Assembly (NCBI RefSeq): GCF_016801865.2
Contig: NC_068938.1
Span: 1,488,001 to 1,552,000, forward strand
Direction of reading: 5' to 3'
DNA from: Culex pipiens pallens
Taxonomy: Eukaryota; Arthropoda; Insecta; Diptera; Culicidae
Length of the DNA stretch: 64,000 bases
The notes under the pieces are model-generated. The model was not told the origin of the DNA, did not search any database, and was given only the letters and a program-made list of their open reading frames with translations. Shown in pieces: positions 23,212 through 34,500 of this stretch; the first letter of the stretch is position 1, and each line of letters begins with the position of its first letter. A program made the position numbers and the translations under genes.

Positions 23212-24283
23212 GAGCAATTCTCTGAGATTTCAGTCATTCGATTTTTATTGTATTTTTTAATCCGGCTGAAACTTTTTTGGTGCCTTCGGTTAAACTAACA
23301 TTTCAAAAGGACCAAACATTCAATATTACGCCCTTTTGAAATGTTAGTCTTGATTTAAAATGTTTGAAAATATTGTTTTTGAAAGGATCGGAAAATTTCA
23401 CGAATGTTTAATATTTTAACATTGTATATTGGACCATTAGTTGCTAAGATATCGACGTTAAAAAATTGTGGGTTGTTTGGGTGAGACTTAGAAATCATCA
23501 ATTTTCCTGTTTTTAAATCTTTGCATGGCAATATCTCAGCAGCTAAGGGTCGTATCAACAAAGTTCAAAAAAGCAAAATATAGAATATAGAAGAATTTTC
23601 TCAGCTTTTCAAAAATATTTTTTTCAAAAGTGGGCAAACATGGGCACTAATTTAAAAAAGTGGATAACTGAGACTATTTTCAAAAAAGTTATCTAAAAAT
23701 GGCTTTAACTTGAAAACGGTGCACTTTATCAAAATTTCACTAAAGTACTTTTTGATTGCAAATTCGATTTCACATCGAAAAATGAAATTGAAACTTTTTT
23801 GCGACCATTATTTCGATTTTTTGAAAAAAAATGTATTGATTCAAAAATTATAACTCGGTCAAACTTTTTTTGCCCATTCTGGAAATTTCTGAAAAGTTAG
23901 CATTTGATGTCCTCTAAAACATATCAGAAAAAAAAAATTGTGTTTTTTTGCTAATCAAGTTTTAGTGACAAAAAGTGATATAAAAAATCACCAATTTTTT
24001 TCTTACCGTGTATCATTTTTTTCAGTGTTGTCCATATCCAAACCTACAACTTTGCCCAAGACACCAAATCGATCAGAAAATTCCTTCAAAAGATACAGAT
24101 TTTTGAATTTTCGCATATCATTTTTGTATGGACATCTGCCAAATTTGTATGGAAAATAATATAAACGATCTAATGATGCAAAATGGCTTTTTTGGGTTTA
24201 CCTAAAGCACCAAAAAAGTTTCAGCCGGATTTAAAAATACAAAAATTAAAATTAAAAAGACCGATTCGGTAGACAATTGCTCA
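23212..24283. mobile_element. Inverted-repeat element, GAGCAATT ends, 4-bp TSD
   Basis: The left end GAGCAATTCTCTGAG runs into AATCCGGCTGAAAC then TTTTTTGGTGC. The right end has the inverse, GCACCAAAAAAG then GTTTCAGCCGGATT, ending CAATTGCTC. The terminal repeats are therefore about 75-80 bp. AGGT flanks both sides (23208-23211, 24284-24287). Length is 1072 bp and no transposase is seen. The tips match those of the foldback at 10621-12261, so both probably use the same transposase family. Confidence 0.78.
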
Positions 24284-24287
24284 GGTG

Positions 24288-24956
24288 AAACTCAATTTTC
24301 TACGTATAAATCTCCCATGGGTGTTCTCGATTTATATTATTTTGCTTTCTCCATACCGTGCTCTTCTTACAATGAACAAAAACTGATACTATGTCAAGGG
24401 AACTTTTTAATTAAATATTCCAAGTTTTGTATTGTTTAATTTTCAAATTTCTACACGGGTACTATTTTCGTAACAAATTATACAAACTTTGATTTTGAGA
24501 TAATGTAGAAGAAAACTTGAAATTTCAGTAAATTTGGTTCTGACACTTTTTATCAGAAGTCAAATACTGATAATAACACGTAATTTAGTGGCATATTTAA
24601 TGAATAATAAAATTTTATGGATACGGACATAAATCTATCGATTTTCAGCGACTTTTTTAAGGTTATAAATTATAAAATAAAAAAAAACCTTCCCAATTAT
24701 TGTTCTAAATTCTCAGACAAAAATTTTTAAACAATGTCAAAAAGTAAAAATGTAGGAAATTTTCTCAATTTAGAATTTTGTTTATCAAAAAATGTGTTAA
24801 TTTAATTTTGATAGAAAAGATTTATTTTGCATCTAATTTTTTTTTTAATCGTTGTTTTCCAAAATTCATACCATACTAAACTGTAGCACAAAAGATGCAA
24901 TTCGAAAATTAAAAAATACATTTTGTGGAAATTCTATTTTTAGTACCATCATTAAG
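24288..24956. other. AT-rich spacer
   Basis: No gene or bounded repeat. Very AT-rich sequence between two inverted-repeat features. Confidence 0.3.
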
Positions 24957-25047
24957 GGTGACAGTGGGTCTGTGGGGTGAGATTGGGTCATACAAATTTC
25001 TGCATTTTTGTATGACCCAATCTCACCTTCAGACCAAATGTCACCCC
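24957..25047. repeat. Compact hairpin, perfect 21-bp inner stem
   Basis: Arms 24976-24996 and 25007-25027 are perfect inverse copies (GGTGAGATTGGGTCATACAA and its complement) around a 10-nt loop. The stem extends outward imperfectly (GGGTGACAGTGGGTCTG against CAGACCAAATGTCACCC) to about 41 bp per arm. It may be a tiny foldback MITE or a small-RNA-type hairpin; expression cannot be judged. Confidence 0.7.
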
Positions 25048-25140
25048 TGATGACAGTAATAAAAAGTAGAATGAAAATGATTTTTTTACATATTTGTCGA
25101 ATGCACCAATTTCTCTTTTCAAGATACAGATTTTCGAATA

Positions 25141-25475
25141 CAGTCCAGTCTCGATTATCCGAAGGCCTCGGAAAAACTTCACTTGAGATAATCGAATCAA
25201 GATTTTTTTTTTCGTTGTCTAATTTTTGATTGATGATCTCAAGTATGACCCCTTAACTAAGCTAGAGTGATTTAAATATTTTAAATACAAAATGGCGGCC
25301 GATACGACTGTGTAGAAATATTGAAAAAATGCATTTTATAATTTATTAGGCAATCAACTATTCAAATTTGACTAAAATGGGGTCGCAGAACTCAAATTTT
25401 ATGTTTTAAACAAGAAAAAGAAAAATAAGGATAAAAAAGAATCATACAAACCTTCGGATAATCGAGTCTGGACTG
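25141..25475. mobile_element. Pogo/Tigger-type MITE, complete
   Basis: CAGTCCAGTCTCGATTATCC at the left and GGATAATCGAGTCTGGACTG at the right are inverse ends with one mismatch. They are bordered by TA on both sides, the target of Tc1/mariner/pogo elements. The CAG..TCTCGATTATCC end is typical of pogo-group terminal repeats. Length is 335 bp, non-coding. A truncated relative lies at 21090-21256. Confidence 0.82.
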
Positions 25476-28089
25476 TATTCCAATGCTAATATCGTATAAT
25501 CAAAATGCCAAATTGAAAAGAATTGTATGAAAATACTAGTGATGTAAATGGGTTTTTTTTACAAAACAATAAAATTTAAAAAATCTCGAAAAAAAAAACC
25601 AAATTCTAAAGAATTACTCAGTCCCTTTTCGAAATATGTTATAATTAAAACAAACTGTTAAAATTTGGTTCTAATCATAAAAATTAACAAGGTTAAGTTT
25701 GTTAAAATAGTTTCAATTTTATTAAAAAAAATTTCGATCAAAAATAATCATCATTCAAGACACAGACAAATAAGCAGCGTAAATAATCACCTGCCCACCT
25801 CAACTTCTAATCATCCCCGAGGGCACCGTCCCATTACGTTCTCGAATTTCATCACCATTCTGGAAAAATGAACCTAGCACAAAACACCGCCCAGCAGCAC
25901 CGTCACAGACGCAAACGGACGCAATTGAATTCATTGAAAATCAATTACAGTAAATCTCTTTGCATGTTTACGTCTCGTTAAATTAAATGCTATCGCCGCC
26001 TGGCAATCACCCTACCCACAACACAACAACAACAAACGCAGAGTGGAATAAACGAACTAGAGAGAGAGCGAAAAAACTCATCTAAAATTGCTCGAAGAAG
26101 CAGAATAGAATATTCACGTCCTAGCAACCCGCGCTCCTCCCACCCACCCACAACACTGATAAAACTGTAGCTTGGCATGCTTTGTTCTGCGCGTTGGTTG
26201 TGTTTGTGTTCTCTCCGCACGACAACGACGTGAGATATTGCCTCGCCGTCAACGACTACTACGATGTGGCCTTGCTTGCGTTTCGGGATGCAATTTTCAC
26301 CCACCACCCCATCCCCAAAAACTCACCTTTTGTATTAATGAGACTGCTACGCGCGTAGATTTGTATGAGAGTGTACGTTTTGGGGGAGAGTATAATCAGA
26401 GAAATATTGGCGTCTGGCGAAGCCAAGACAAAGATAGGGCCAGACAGTCACACACTCACACACGTGACTACTACTCTAGTGGGTCAGGTTAGAGACGCGA
26501 ATTTCGCCCTCCCCCCGCACACCCTCCCATCAAAGAAAAACGCAAATATCCGTCGACGAGGGCCCAGTCATCGACCTCACATTGCCGCTCCTGCTTTTTG
26601 TTCTTTGCCCAGCGAGACTAATTTTCCTCTGGCATCAGGAAAAGTTGCCAGACTCGTGTGTGCCGTCTTGATTTGCTGGCAACACTTTCCACCCCCACTT
26701 TGTGCACTTTGTGGCTACCCGTCACAAACACAGCCAAGCCAAGTTCACCCTCAACTTCCTTGTTGTTTGGTCCAGTCGGTAGCTTTAATTCTCATGCCCG
26801 AACTCATCAGCTTTAATCCTCCTCTCGGTTCGATTGACGTGTGTGTTTAATGTGGCTCTGTGCGGATCGATTGGACTGGACCGTTTAAGGGGGAACTACA
26901 GAAAACTACTTGAGGAATTTTCTAGCCAAAAAAAAAATGTCTAAATAAAATTAGATGACACTTTCAGTGTAGAGAGGTTCCGAAATTTACCCTTAGGGTG
27001 ATGAACGGCGTGACCAGGTAAACAATCAGTCAACCCTTTCATCCTAAGTTGGCCTTGAGGCGTATAATTAGCAATTGAAAATGTCACCGCACACTTCGGT
27101 TGGGAAGATGTCATCTTCAGGCTACTTCTGTGGTTAAATAAAAGGTAAAATCTTTGCAAACGATAATCGTACATAATAAATAAGTTTTAAACTGAAAGTG
27201 ATACTGAATTAGCATCCAATAAAAACAAATGTTTTTTAAGTTATTCAGAATAACAATTCACTTCTGTTATCAGGAAAGTAAAAATACTTTATTTTGGGTT
27301 ATTTCTGAGATAAATTATATTTTTGACCTATTTCCTATGTAGCTAGATTGAAATGAAAATTATTTATTTTTTGTTCAACGATTCTTATGTTGTAAAGCAC
27401 TCAATTTTAAAACTTGCTTAATTATTGAAAATTTATCATGCAAAAAAATGATAGTAAAAAATCACAACTCAAACTCTTAAACTAAATTGTTTTAATTTTT
27501 ACCATTTTTTAGCAAATAATCTTTCCAACAATTTTAGTTAAAAAAAAACGGTTCCTTGAATGAAGTTAAAAAAATATAAATCAGAAATTCAAAAATCATA
27601 AAATCTCTGAAAAGCTCAAAATTAAAAAAAAAACACCAAAAATACATCCTCGCCAAAAATTCAAAACGGAGTCATCTACAAAACAAGTGAAAACTTTACG
27701 GGGGTAGATGGAGGATGACGATTGCCCGTGGTTAATACAAACAATTTGTTTTGAATGGAAAATGGTTCATGAAGGGAGAAGGAGGGGGAAAAGTAGGGAT
27801 TGTTTAATTCCATAAAAGTGTCCACGTGGTTTCTGGATCGCCCCAAATATAAAAAGTTGCTGGAAAATTAAAAAATGTATATTGGAATTCAGGAAATTAT
27901 TCAATGAAATTGTTTAAAATTTTGAGCAATTAAAAATTCCAAAACTCAAAAATATATTTTATTTGCAAAATTAAAATAAATTACTCAAAAAAATTTCAAA
28001 TAGAAAAAATCAATCACTTTCATACAAAAAAAAAATCAAGAAAATTCAAAGAAAACTAGAAATCACCTTCCATCGGATGAGGAAGTAAA
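25476..28089. other. Unique region, GC-balanced island, no supported gene
   Basis: 25870-26880 is GC-balanced, with overlapping ORFs on both strands and no codon-like preference. The rest is AT-rich. At 27816-27837 AAGTGTCCACGTGGTTT is a fragment of the MITE seen whole at 46208-46380. Confidence 0.35.
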
Positions 28090-28382
28090 ATGTCGGTCCC
28101 GGCCTTGGTTGTTAGGCCGTTAAGTCATTCCAGGTGTAGGAGTCGTCTCCATGCCATAAGTACAAACAACACACCAAACCAAGCCTACTCCGGTGGAATC
28201 ACTGGCGGCGGTTGGACTCGCAATTCAAAGGCCGTCAGTTCAAATACTGGGGTGGAAGGTTCCTTGGAGTAAAAAGAGGTTTGGGTGCTCTCCCCATTCA
28301 AGCCTTCGGACTCCTAGGTTCGAGCAGAAACTTGCAATAGAGACCACAAAAGACCCGGGGGTCGTTAATGTGGATGGTTTGA
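28090..28382 (+). mobile_element. SINE-like interspersed repeat with tRNA-like segment
   Basis: A sharply GC-richer block in AT-rich DNA. At about 28212-28228 TTGGA-CTCGCAA-TTCAA resembles an anticodon stem and 7-base loop (anticodon position CGC). It is followed by CAGTTCAAATACTG, a B-box-like T arm. This suggests a tRNA-derived head. The downstream part (GGGTGCTCTCCCC...GACCCGGGGGTC) would be the body. A short AT-rich end follows, with the self-complementary TTGATTTTTTGAAAAAATCA. It could instead be the end of a LINE. Confidence 0.45.
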
Positions 28383-29192
28383 TTTTTTGAAAAAATCATC
28401 AAGCAGATCTTTCAAGATAAAATCAAGATATTTGAACAAAAATCAAAAACAGAATTAGAAATGAAAATATACGTGATATTTTAAAATAATTTTAAGGTGT
28501 TTTCATATAGCTTTGTGTACTAACATTGTTTTCCATAATTATTTTATGAGATATTATTGAAATTGTTTCCGAAAAAATACAAATAGTTCATCTTGTCCAC
28601 CTTCCTCGGACCTTTAACGACAACCTCGACATTGAACTCTGCTCTCAGACTACCACACCAACAGTCCATCGCAAAAACACAACTTTAATTTCTGCACATT
28701 GGCCGGCGACTTTTCTCGTCCAAAAGAAGAAAAAAAACTACACACACGAAAAACGCCCCATCTCTCTTGAAGGATATCGATCGGCCACCGCCGACCAACC
28801 ACCTATTGCTTGCGACTGGTGTGTGCTGAGAAGGTGCTGCTGCTAGATTTGTACACGTTCCCCTCTGCTCCGTTCATACCCGGGTAGTACAACTATGTGT
28901 AGTGTGGTCAAGTGACGTGAGTGAAAGAATGAATGAAACACGAACCCCAGACGACACGGAGGGTAAATGAGCGGGAAATTAACGAAAGTGCGACGCGGGG
29001 TGTTGTCTGACGAAGAAGCTAGAAGACGAGGGGAATCATCTGTTAAAGACACATTTGAGAGGGGAGGGGGTGGCTGATAAGGAGGCCATGCGTTAGCTCG
29101 TGATGACGCCAGCCTACCTCGACCTATGACGACAAACGCCTACTACGCGCGGTACTAATTGCGTGCTTTTTCTCCTTTCTTTCGATTTTCAG
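28383..29192 (+). other. Intron sequence upstream of the His-rich exon
   Basis: AT-rich to 28600, then GC-balanced. It ends in a strong splice acceptor: a pyrimidine-rich tract at 29166-29190 followed by AG at 29191-29192. GCCTACT occurs at 29138-29144, about 50 bp before the exon. Confidence 0.55.
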
Positions 29193-30281
29193 GGAAAATT
29201 TGGTTAAGTAATGAAGCCCAATGGCATCATCCGGTGGCGCTGGGTGCCGTCGGTCAACCGTCACAGCCTCTGCTGCCGCCTACGATGACCCCGGTCGGGT
29301 TAAACCTCAACGCACAGCCGCCTCCGGCGACCACATCGATTTCACAGCACACCGGAATTCCGGACAGTCTGCTAACCATCCGGGAAATGATGCTCCAAAA
29401 TCCTAGCCTGGGGCTGCTAAACGAGAGCAATTTGCTGCTCAAAAGAAGCATGCTGGAGAACATGCCGTCCGGCGGCTCCCTTGGGGCATTCCCACTCGGT
29501 CCGAACCCGCTGATGCATTCAACGACGATCAAGAAAGAGTCCACCGATGAATCCGACTGCAACGAAATGAACCTCGACGAACGAACTGCCCGATCTTCGT
29601 CACCCCAATTCACACATCATCATCATCATCATTCCATCCATTCGCGACACGGTCATCTCCCGATGGCCGCGTTCCACCGTTCATCCCCAACCTCCTCGAT
29701 GCAACCGGTGGCCAACCCGGGACCACCCCCTCTACTTCCACCCCACCACCAACACCACCACCACCACCACCACTACCAACAACAACAACATCAAAGACAT
29801 CAAAGAGACTCCGAAGAACGTGAATTGAATTTCAATGCAATGCCGCCGTCAAGGCCTTCTTCGATTCACCACCACCAGGCAGAACCGTCACCGACGGTGG
29901 CCAGTTCCCAGCAGCACCAGTCGTCGTCGTCGTCGCCCCACGCGATGAAAGGGGATCCCGATCCAAACCATCAGCATCATCATCCTCATCACCATCATCA
30001 CCTGCAGCAGCATCAGCGTCATCACTTTGATCGACGGAATGACGAAGACGTGGGTCGTGGTGGCGGTGAAGATGAAGTAGGCGGTGGCAATGAGCATCAG
30101 CTTGAGGAAAGGGACGTGGACATGAATGGTGGACGCGAAAGGAGTAAGGAACAGGAGCGGGAGGAGGACGAGGAGGCAATCGCAGCAAGCCGGGATCGAC
30201 TGGAGGCGGTGGCTCCGATGAAGGGCACTATTTCGGTGAAGAAGGAACTGGATCTAAGCAGGCGGAAGTCAGCGTCACCTG
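29193..30281 (+). CDS. Internal exon of a His/Gln-rich nuclear regulator (partial gene)
   Basis: A 1089-bp open exon with acceptor TTTTCAG at 29186-29192 and donor G|GTGAGT at 30281/30282. It starts with two bases of a codon and ends with one, so its length is a multiple of three and it could be skipped in frame. The encoded 362 or so residues open with KIWLSNEAQWHHP. They then run through Pro-rich and Leu-rich segments (TIREMMLQNPSLGLL), IKKE in an acidic context, several His runs, Gln and Ser runs, an acidic Glu/Asp region and finally TISVKKELDLSRRKSASPG. IKKE and VKKE fit the SUMO-site pattern psi-K-x-E; ELDLS resembles a CtBP-type motif. Such composition is usual in insect developmental transcription factors, but no DNA-binding domain is present here and I do not recognise the gene. 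Upstream and downstream exons are not identified in the window, except possibly 56835-57057. Confidence 0.72.
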
Positions 30282-31021
30282 GTGAGTTGAATGCTTTTGT
30301 CTTTATTGATGGGGGCGTTTATTTGGGATATGACGTAATGTAGAACACTATTTGATGGGACTGAAACTATACTTTTTGTAAATATTTCTTACAAGTCAAA
30401 CAGGCTGTTAGAACTTCGATCTGACTTTTCTAAAATATTATTCCATGGATTTGAACTTGACAAGTAGTTTAACCAAATCGATCTCGTGAAAATGAAAAAA
30501 AAAACTGTTGGGCTAAATTGAGCACAAAATGTTGTGCAGTTTGCCATTTTGAATCTTTTAAAGTCAAGTGAAAGTAAACGCTGTTTGTTAAGTTTAAATT
30601 GTAAACAACAGAATCTCTAGGTTTTGACACTCTTGGAAGCATTCGTTTTTTTTTTTCAAGCTACAATTCAAAGTAAAATGTTAGTAGTAGTAGTTCTCTC
30701 AATTTTCGCAATTTTTTCGCGATTTTATAATTTTATTTTATTTTAATGGGTTGAACCATGCCCATACATTCTTTATGCAAAAAGAAGTATAATTTGCATC
30801 ATTTTTTGACTTTCTGATTGATTTGGTGTATCGGCAAAGTTGTAGATTATAATTAGGACTATTCGGAAAAAAGTTACACTCTTAAACAAAAATGCCCACT
30901 TCTTTTTTTCACTAGAATTTGAATTTTCAAAATAAAAATTAAAAATTAAGTAAAAATAAAAAAATATTCAAAAAATGTAAAAAAATCAAATTTTTGTAAA
31001 GTGTTTCGTTTTGCAGTTAAA
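30282..31021 (+). other. Intron downstream of the His-rich exon
   Basis: Starts with GTGAGT and turns AT-rich within 100 bp. Around 30740-30880 there is sequence of an old repeat type (CGGCAAAGTTGTAGATTATAA). No gene is seen. Confidence 0.5.
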
Positions 31022-31029
31022 GTCACTTG

Positions 31030-31546
31030 CAGTGTTGCAAAAGAGTGATAGAAAAGCTATCAATAGATTATCTCTGCACCAAAAATATCCGAGAGTATAG
31101 CGGCCGTCACTATAGCTTGTGAGATCTCTTCTTGTGTCTCGTGATTCCCAGCGATGTCATTCTCTCTCTATCACTCCTTCCCTTTTCCTCGACTATGCGC
31201 TCTCACCGCTGAGTCTCTCAACCTCTCCGAAAACTGTAATGAGAAAACGCGAGATGGCGATTATGAGCCGACCACGCATGACGCCCCTTCAAACTGCGTT
31301 TGCAAAATTGGTTTTGTGGCGGCTTTTGTGGTTAAACGCTGTTGCGGTAGGATGATCGTGGAAGCGAGAATGAGAGAGAAAAGGAAAATGTCAATAGCGA
31401 GTGGATAAACACAAAAACGTGTTCGGCTATGTTCGGCGCTGAGAGTTTCAATGAAGAGAGAAGAGCAGTTGTATTTGAGGCATGAATATTCAGGCGAGAT
31501 AATTGTAGTTGCTGAGAGGTGATATTTTGATATTTTAACAACCCTG
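31030..31546. mobile_element. hAT-type MITE with perfect 8-bp TSD
   Basis: Tips CAGTGTTG and CAACCCTG are inverse with one mismatch. They are flanked on both sides by GTCACTTG (31022-31029, 31547-31554), an exact 8-bp duplication as made by hAT transposases. The 517-bp body is GC-balanced and CG-containing, unlike the surrounding DNA, and holds no transposase. Confidence 0.82.
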
Positions 31547-31554
31547 GTCACTTG

Positions 31555-34500
31555 CAAGTTTTTTAAATATTTTATCAAGAAAAGTTAACCCTCAGAAATA
31601 TGTTTGAAGTGCTGAAAATGTTCTATCAGAATATAAATTGTTTAAAAATGTGGTTTTTGAAAAGTATCAAAAATGTTTTCAAAATAAAATGAAAAAATAT
31701 TTTCAAACGCCTAATCAAATTGCAATCGAAAAGTACTTTATCAAAAATTCGATAATTTATCAAATTTTTGATGAAGTGTATAGTTTTGTAGTTGAAATCA
31801 CTTTCAGGTTTAGATTTTTGGAAATTTTAACACATTTTTTCTAATGCTTAGTCAAGGAAAGCTACCCCTAAAAAAATTATTAAATGGTAATTTTCTCTCT
31901 GAGAATGAATGAATGAATTAATGAATAAAAAATCTTCTTCTCCGCCGGCAACTTGAATGACATTTTTTCCTCTGAGACTTTGGAAATGAAACTATTAGTT
32001 TTTGAGATACAGCCTCACAAAGAATTCGAATCGATAAAATTTAGATAAAAAATTGAACTTTTGTAAAATTTTCTGATCTTTTCAATTGAAAAAAAAAACA
32101 AATTTTCAAAACAACCACGTTTACGAAGGTAATGTCCACACACGCAAAACACACAACAACTAACGGAAAAAAACTAAAACCTTCCAGATCCTTGAAAATG
32201 ATTGAATAAATAATCGAAACGTCGTATATAGTGCTAAAAAGTTGTTGTTCTTGCTTATTTTTAACTGCAAGCCGAAAACCGTCACTAAAAAAATAAAATG
32301 TAAACAAAAATCAGGAAACTAACCTATTTATATACCGTTTGAAAATTTATTCAGGATTTCAAAATAAAGTCATTATTTTTATTGAAAAGGCAGACAATTT
32401 CACAAAAGTCGAACCAACAGTTTTCGAGAATTGCACTCAAATTTCAGTCTCAGACAATTAGATTGCAGATGCTCGTTCGTGGAGTTTTCAAGAAAAATGT
32501 AAATTAATCATTTTGGCTTTGTTCTTTTCAAACCTAATCATGATGAAAATATTAACGGATGTAAAATTAATAAAAATCAAATGTTCTAAAACTGGAAAGA
32601 TCTAGAGAACGGTATTTTTTTTAAATAAATATTGTCAATATTTGATTGCAAATTAAATTTTAACGACATTTCAAACAATCAAAATTAACTCTTAATTAAG
32701 TTGTACGAACTTTCATAATCTATCATTTCCCCCTGAATCTATGGTAGAGATCAAAGAGAAATTTCTCACCAAAATCCAATGTAACACCAACAATCGATTC
32801 CCTCACCCAAATCTAACGCACTTACGTTTATTTTAATTCAATAATTTTCCAATAAATTGACTCCCCATCAATGGTCGAAGATTTATGATCACTCACTTCG
32901 CAGCTCTCAAGTTTTCTTCACACGAGCTCACAATGTGAACGCCCCCCACCGAAAGTGCTCTCCGTACATTACTGTTTGATTCCATTTAATTCGATATGGT
33001 ACACCCTCACACGAGGAACTTTCCCTTTTTTTGTGGGGGGCACTATTGTTTGCTCGGGATCCTCAATTTGGAAAGGCAGAAGACACTCTCAAAATAATTC
33101 AATTTAATTTCATATAATTGATTAGCGTGATTTGAACATTTTCAAAGTTTCTCTTAAATTTGATGTTTAACTGAATGTAATTTGGTAATTTTTCACTGTG
33201 ATTTAAACAAATAACAAAGTGCACCCCGAACAAAGGTTTCCATTTAAACAGGACCCACATTTCTTTGATTTCGTTTCTTTTCGGAGTACTACTTGGGGTG
33301 GTGGGTGCAGCCAAAGAAAGGATCGTAAAATTTACGCATGCACCTTCTTTTAGGTTTTTTTCCCGTATAGTCAAAAGGGCGACAAACCAGCATCATCCAC
33401 ATTATATACTGATGAATGCAGATCTAACTTTTTTCACTCTTATGTATATAGTGCAAATGTCCCGATGGTGACCAGGCTGGCCATAAAGATGAAAGGGAGC
33501 TGTTTGGTTTTTATCGCCTAAATCACACTCTCTTCGGTTGGTCCTTGTTCCCGATTCCTCGTTTGATCCCCTTGGCCACCACTCGACTCTCTCTAGCGAA
33601 AGTGTGATTCGATTTTATTCCACACTTTTAGCACTTTTTTCGGAACAGATAAGGTGTCGTCTCTGCTCTGTCCACTTCTCTATGAGAGATGCATTGATTG
33701 GTTCGACGAGCTTCTTCAATTTTATTATTTATATAGAAAATGGTCCAATTTTCCGGACTGCTTTTTAGAGCGCCACTTTTCCTTTTTTTGTGTTGCTTCG
33801 AAGGTCCGATCTAGTTCCCTCAATCTCCTTGGTGGTGGGGCGTTAATGAAGGATCAAAGTAAGCGATGACCGAAGCTCGGACTGCATGCGGGTTGGTGAT
33901 AGGAACGGATTTGATTCCTTTGTTAGGAGTTCATGGCATACTGTGAATGGATTTGTTCTCATGCTATCAAATTTTGCAAATTAATAAATTCTAAAGCATC
34001 AAATTTCATGTACTCCAAAAAACATTAAATACCAAAAGAAGGCGACATCCTGCCATAATCATAACAACCTCATGGCTTCCTACGATCCGGAAAAGCAGTC
34101 AAAAGGCCATTTCTCAAAGCACCCCTTTCGACCAATATTTCCTCAAGAATTATAATTCCATTATTACGTCTAATGAACGGATAAATTGATAAACTATAAA
34201 CACGTTGTAAAAACACACACTCCAGCCTGCGTTGACCCCTTCTTCGTTGGCCGTTGGTCCCGGGAGGTTTCCCCCGCCGGTTCCGGATGCGAGAGTGTAA
34301 ACATTGTCCAATGGTTGTTCTTTTCGTTTTTTTGCTCTGTTCCTTCCGATCAACCATAAAAAACAACCTGCTGCCAAACTTGAGCAGTGAAAAGAAAAGG
34401 GTTCTTCCAAGACAACGGCGGAAACAAATCAAGGGAAAAGGGGTGCTCAAATTCCCCCTTTTTGTTGGTTGGTACTGGTTGATAGACAAGGGGCTAAACA

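Noticed and set aside
26365..26850. 161-codon open frame
   Set aside because: No ATG start, Pro/Ser/Cys-rich composition expected from the DNA, and a competing open frame on the other strand.
29254..30188. Minus-strand ORFs opposite the His-rich exon
   Set aside because: Shadows of a biased coding exon; the plus strand has matching splice sites and frame.
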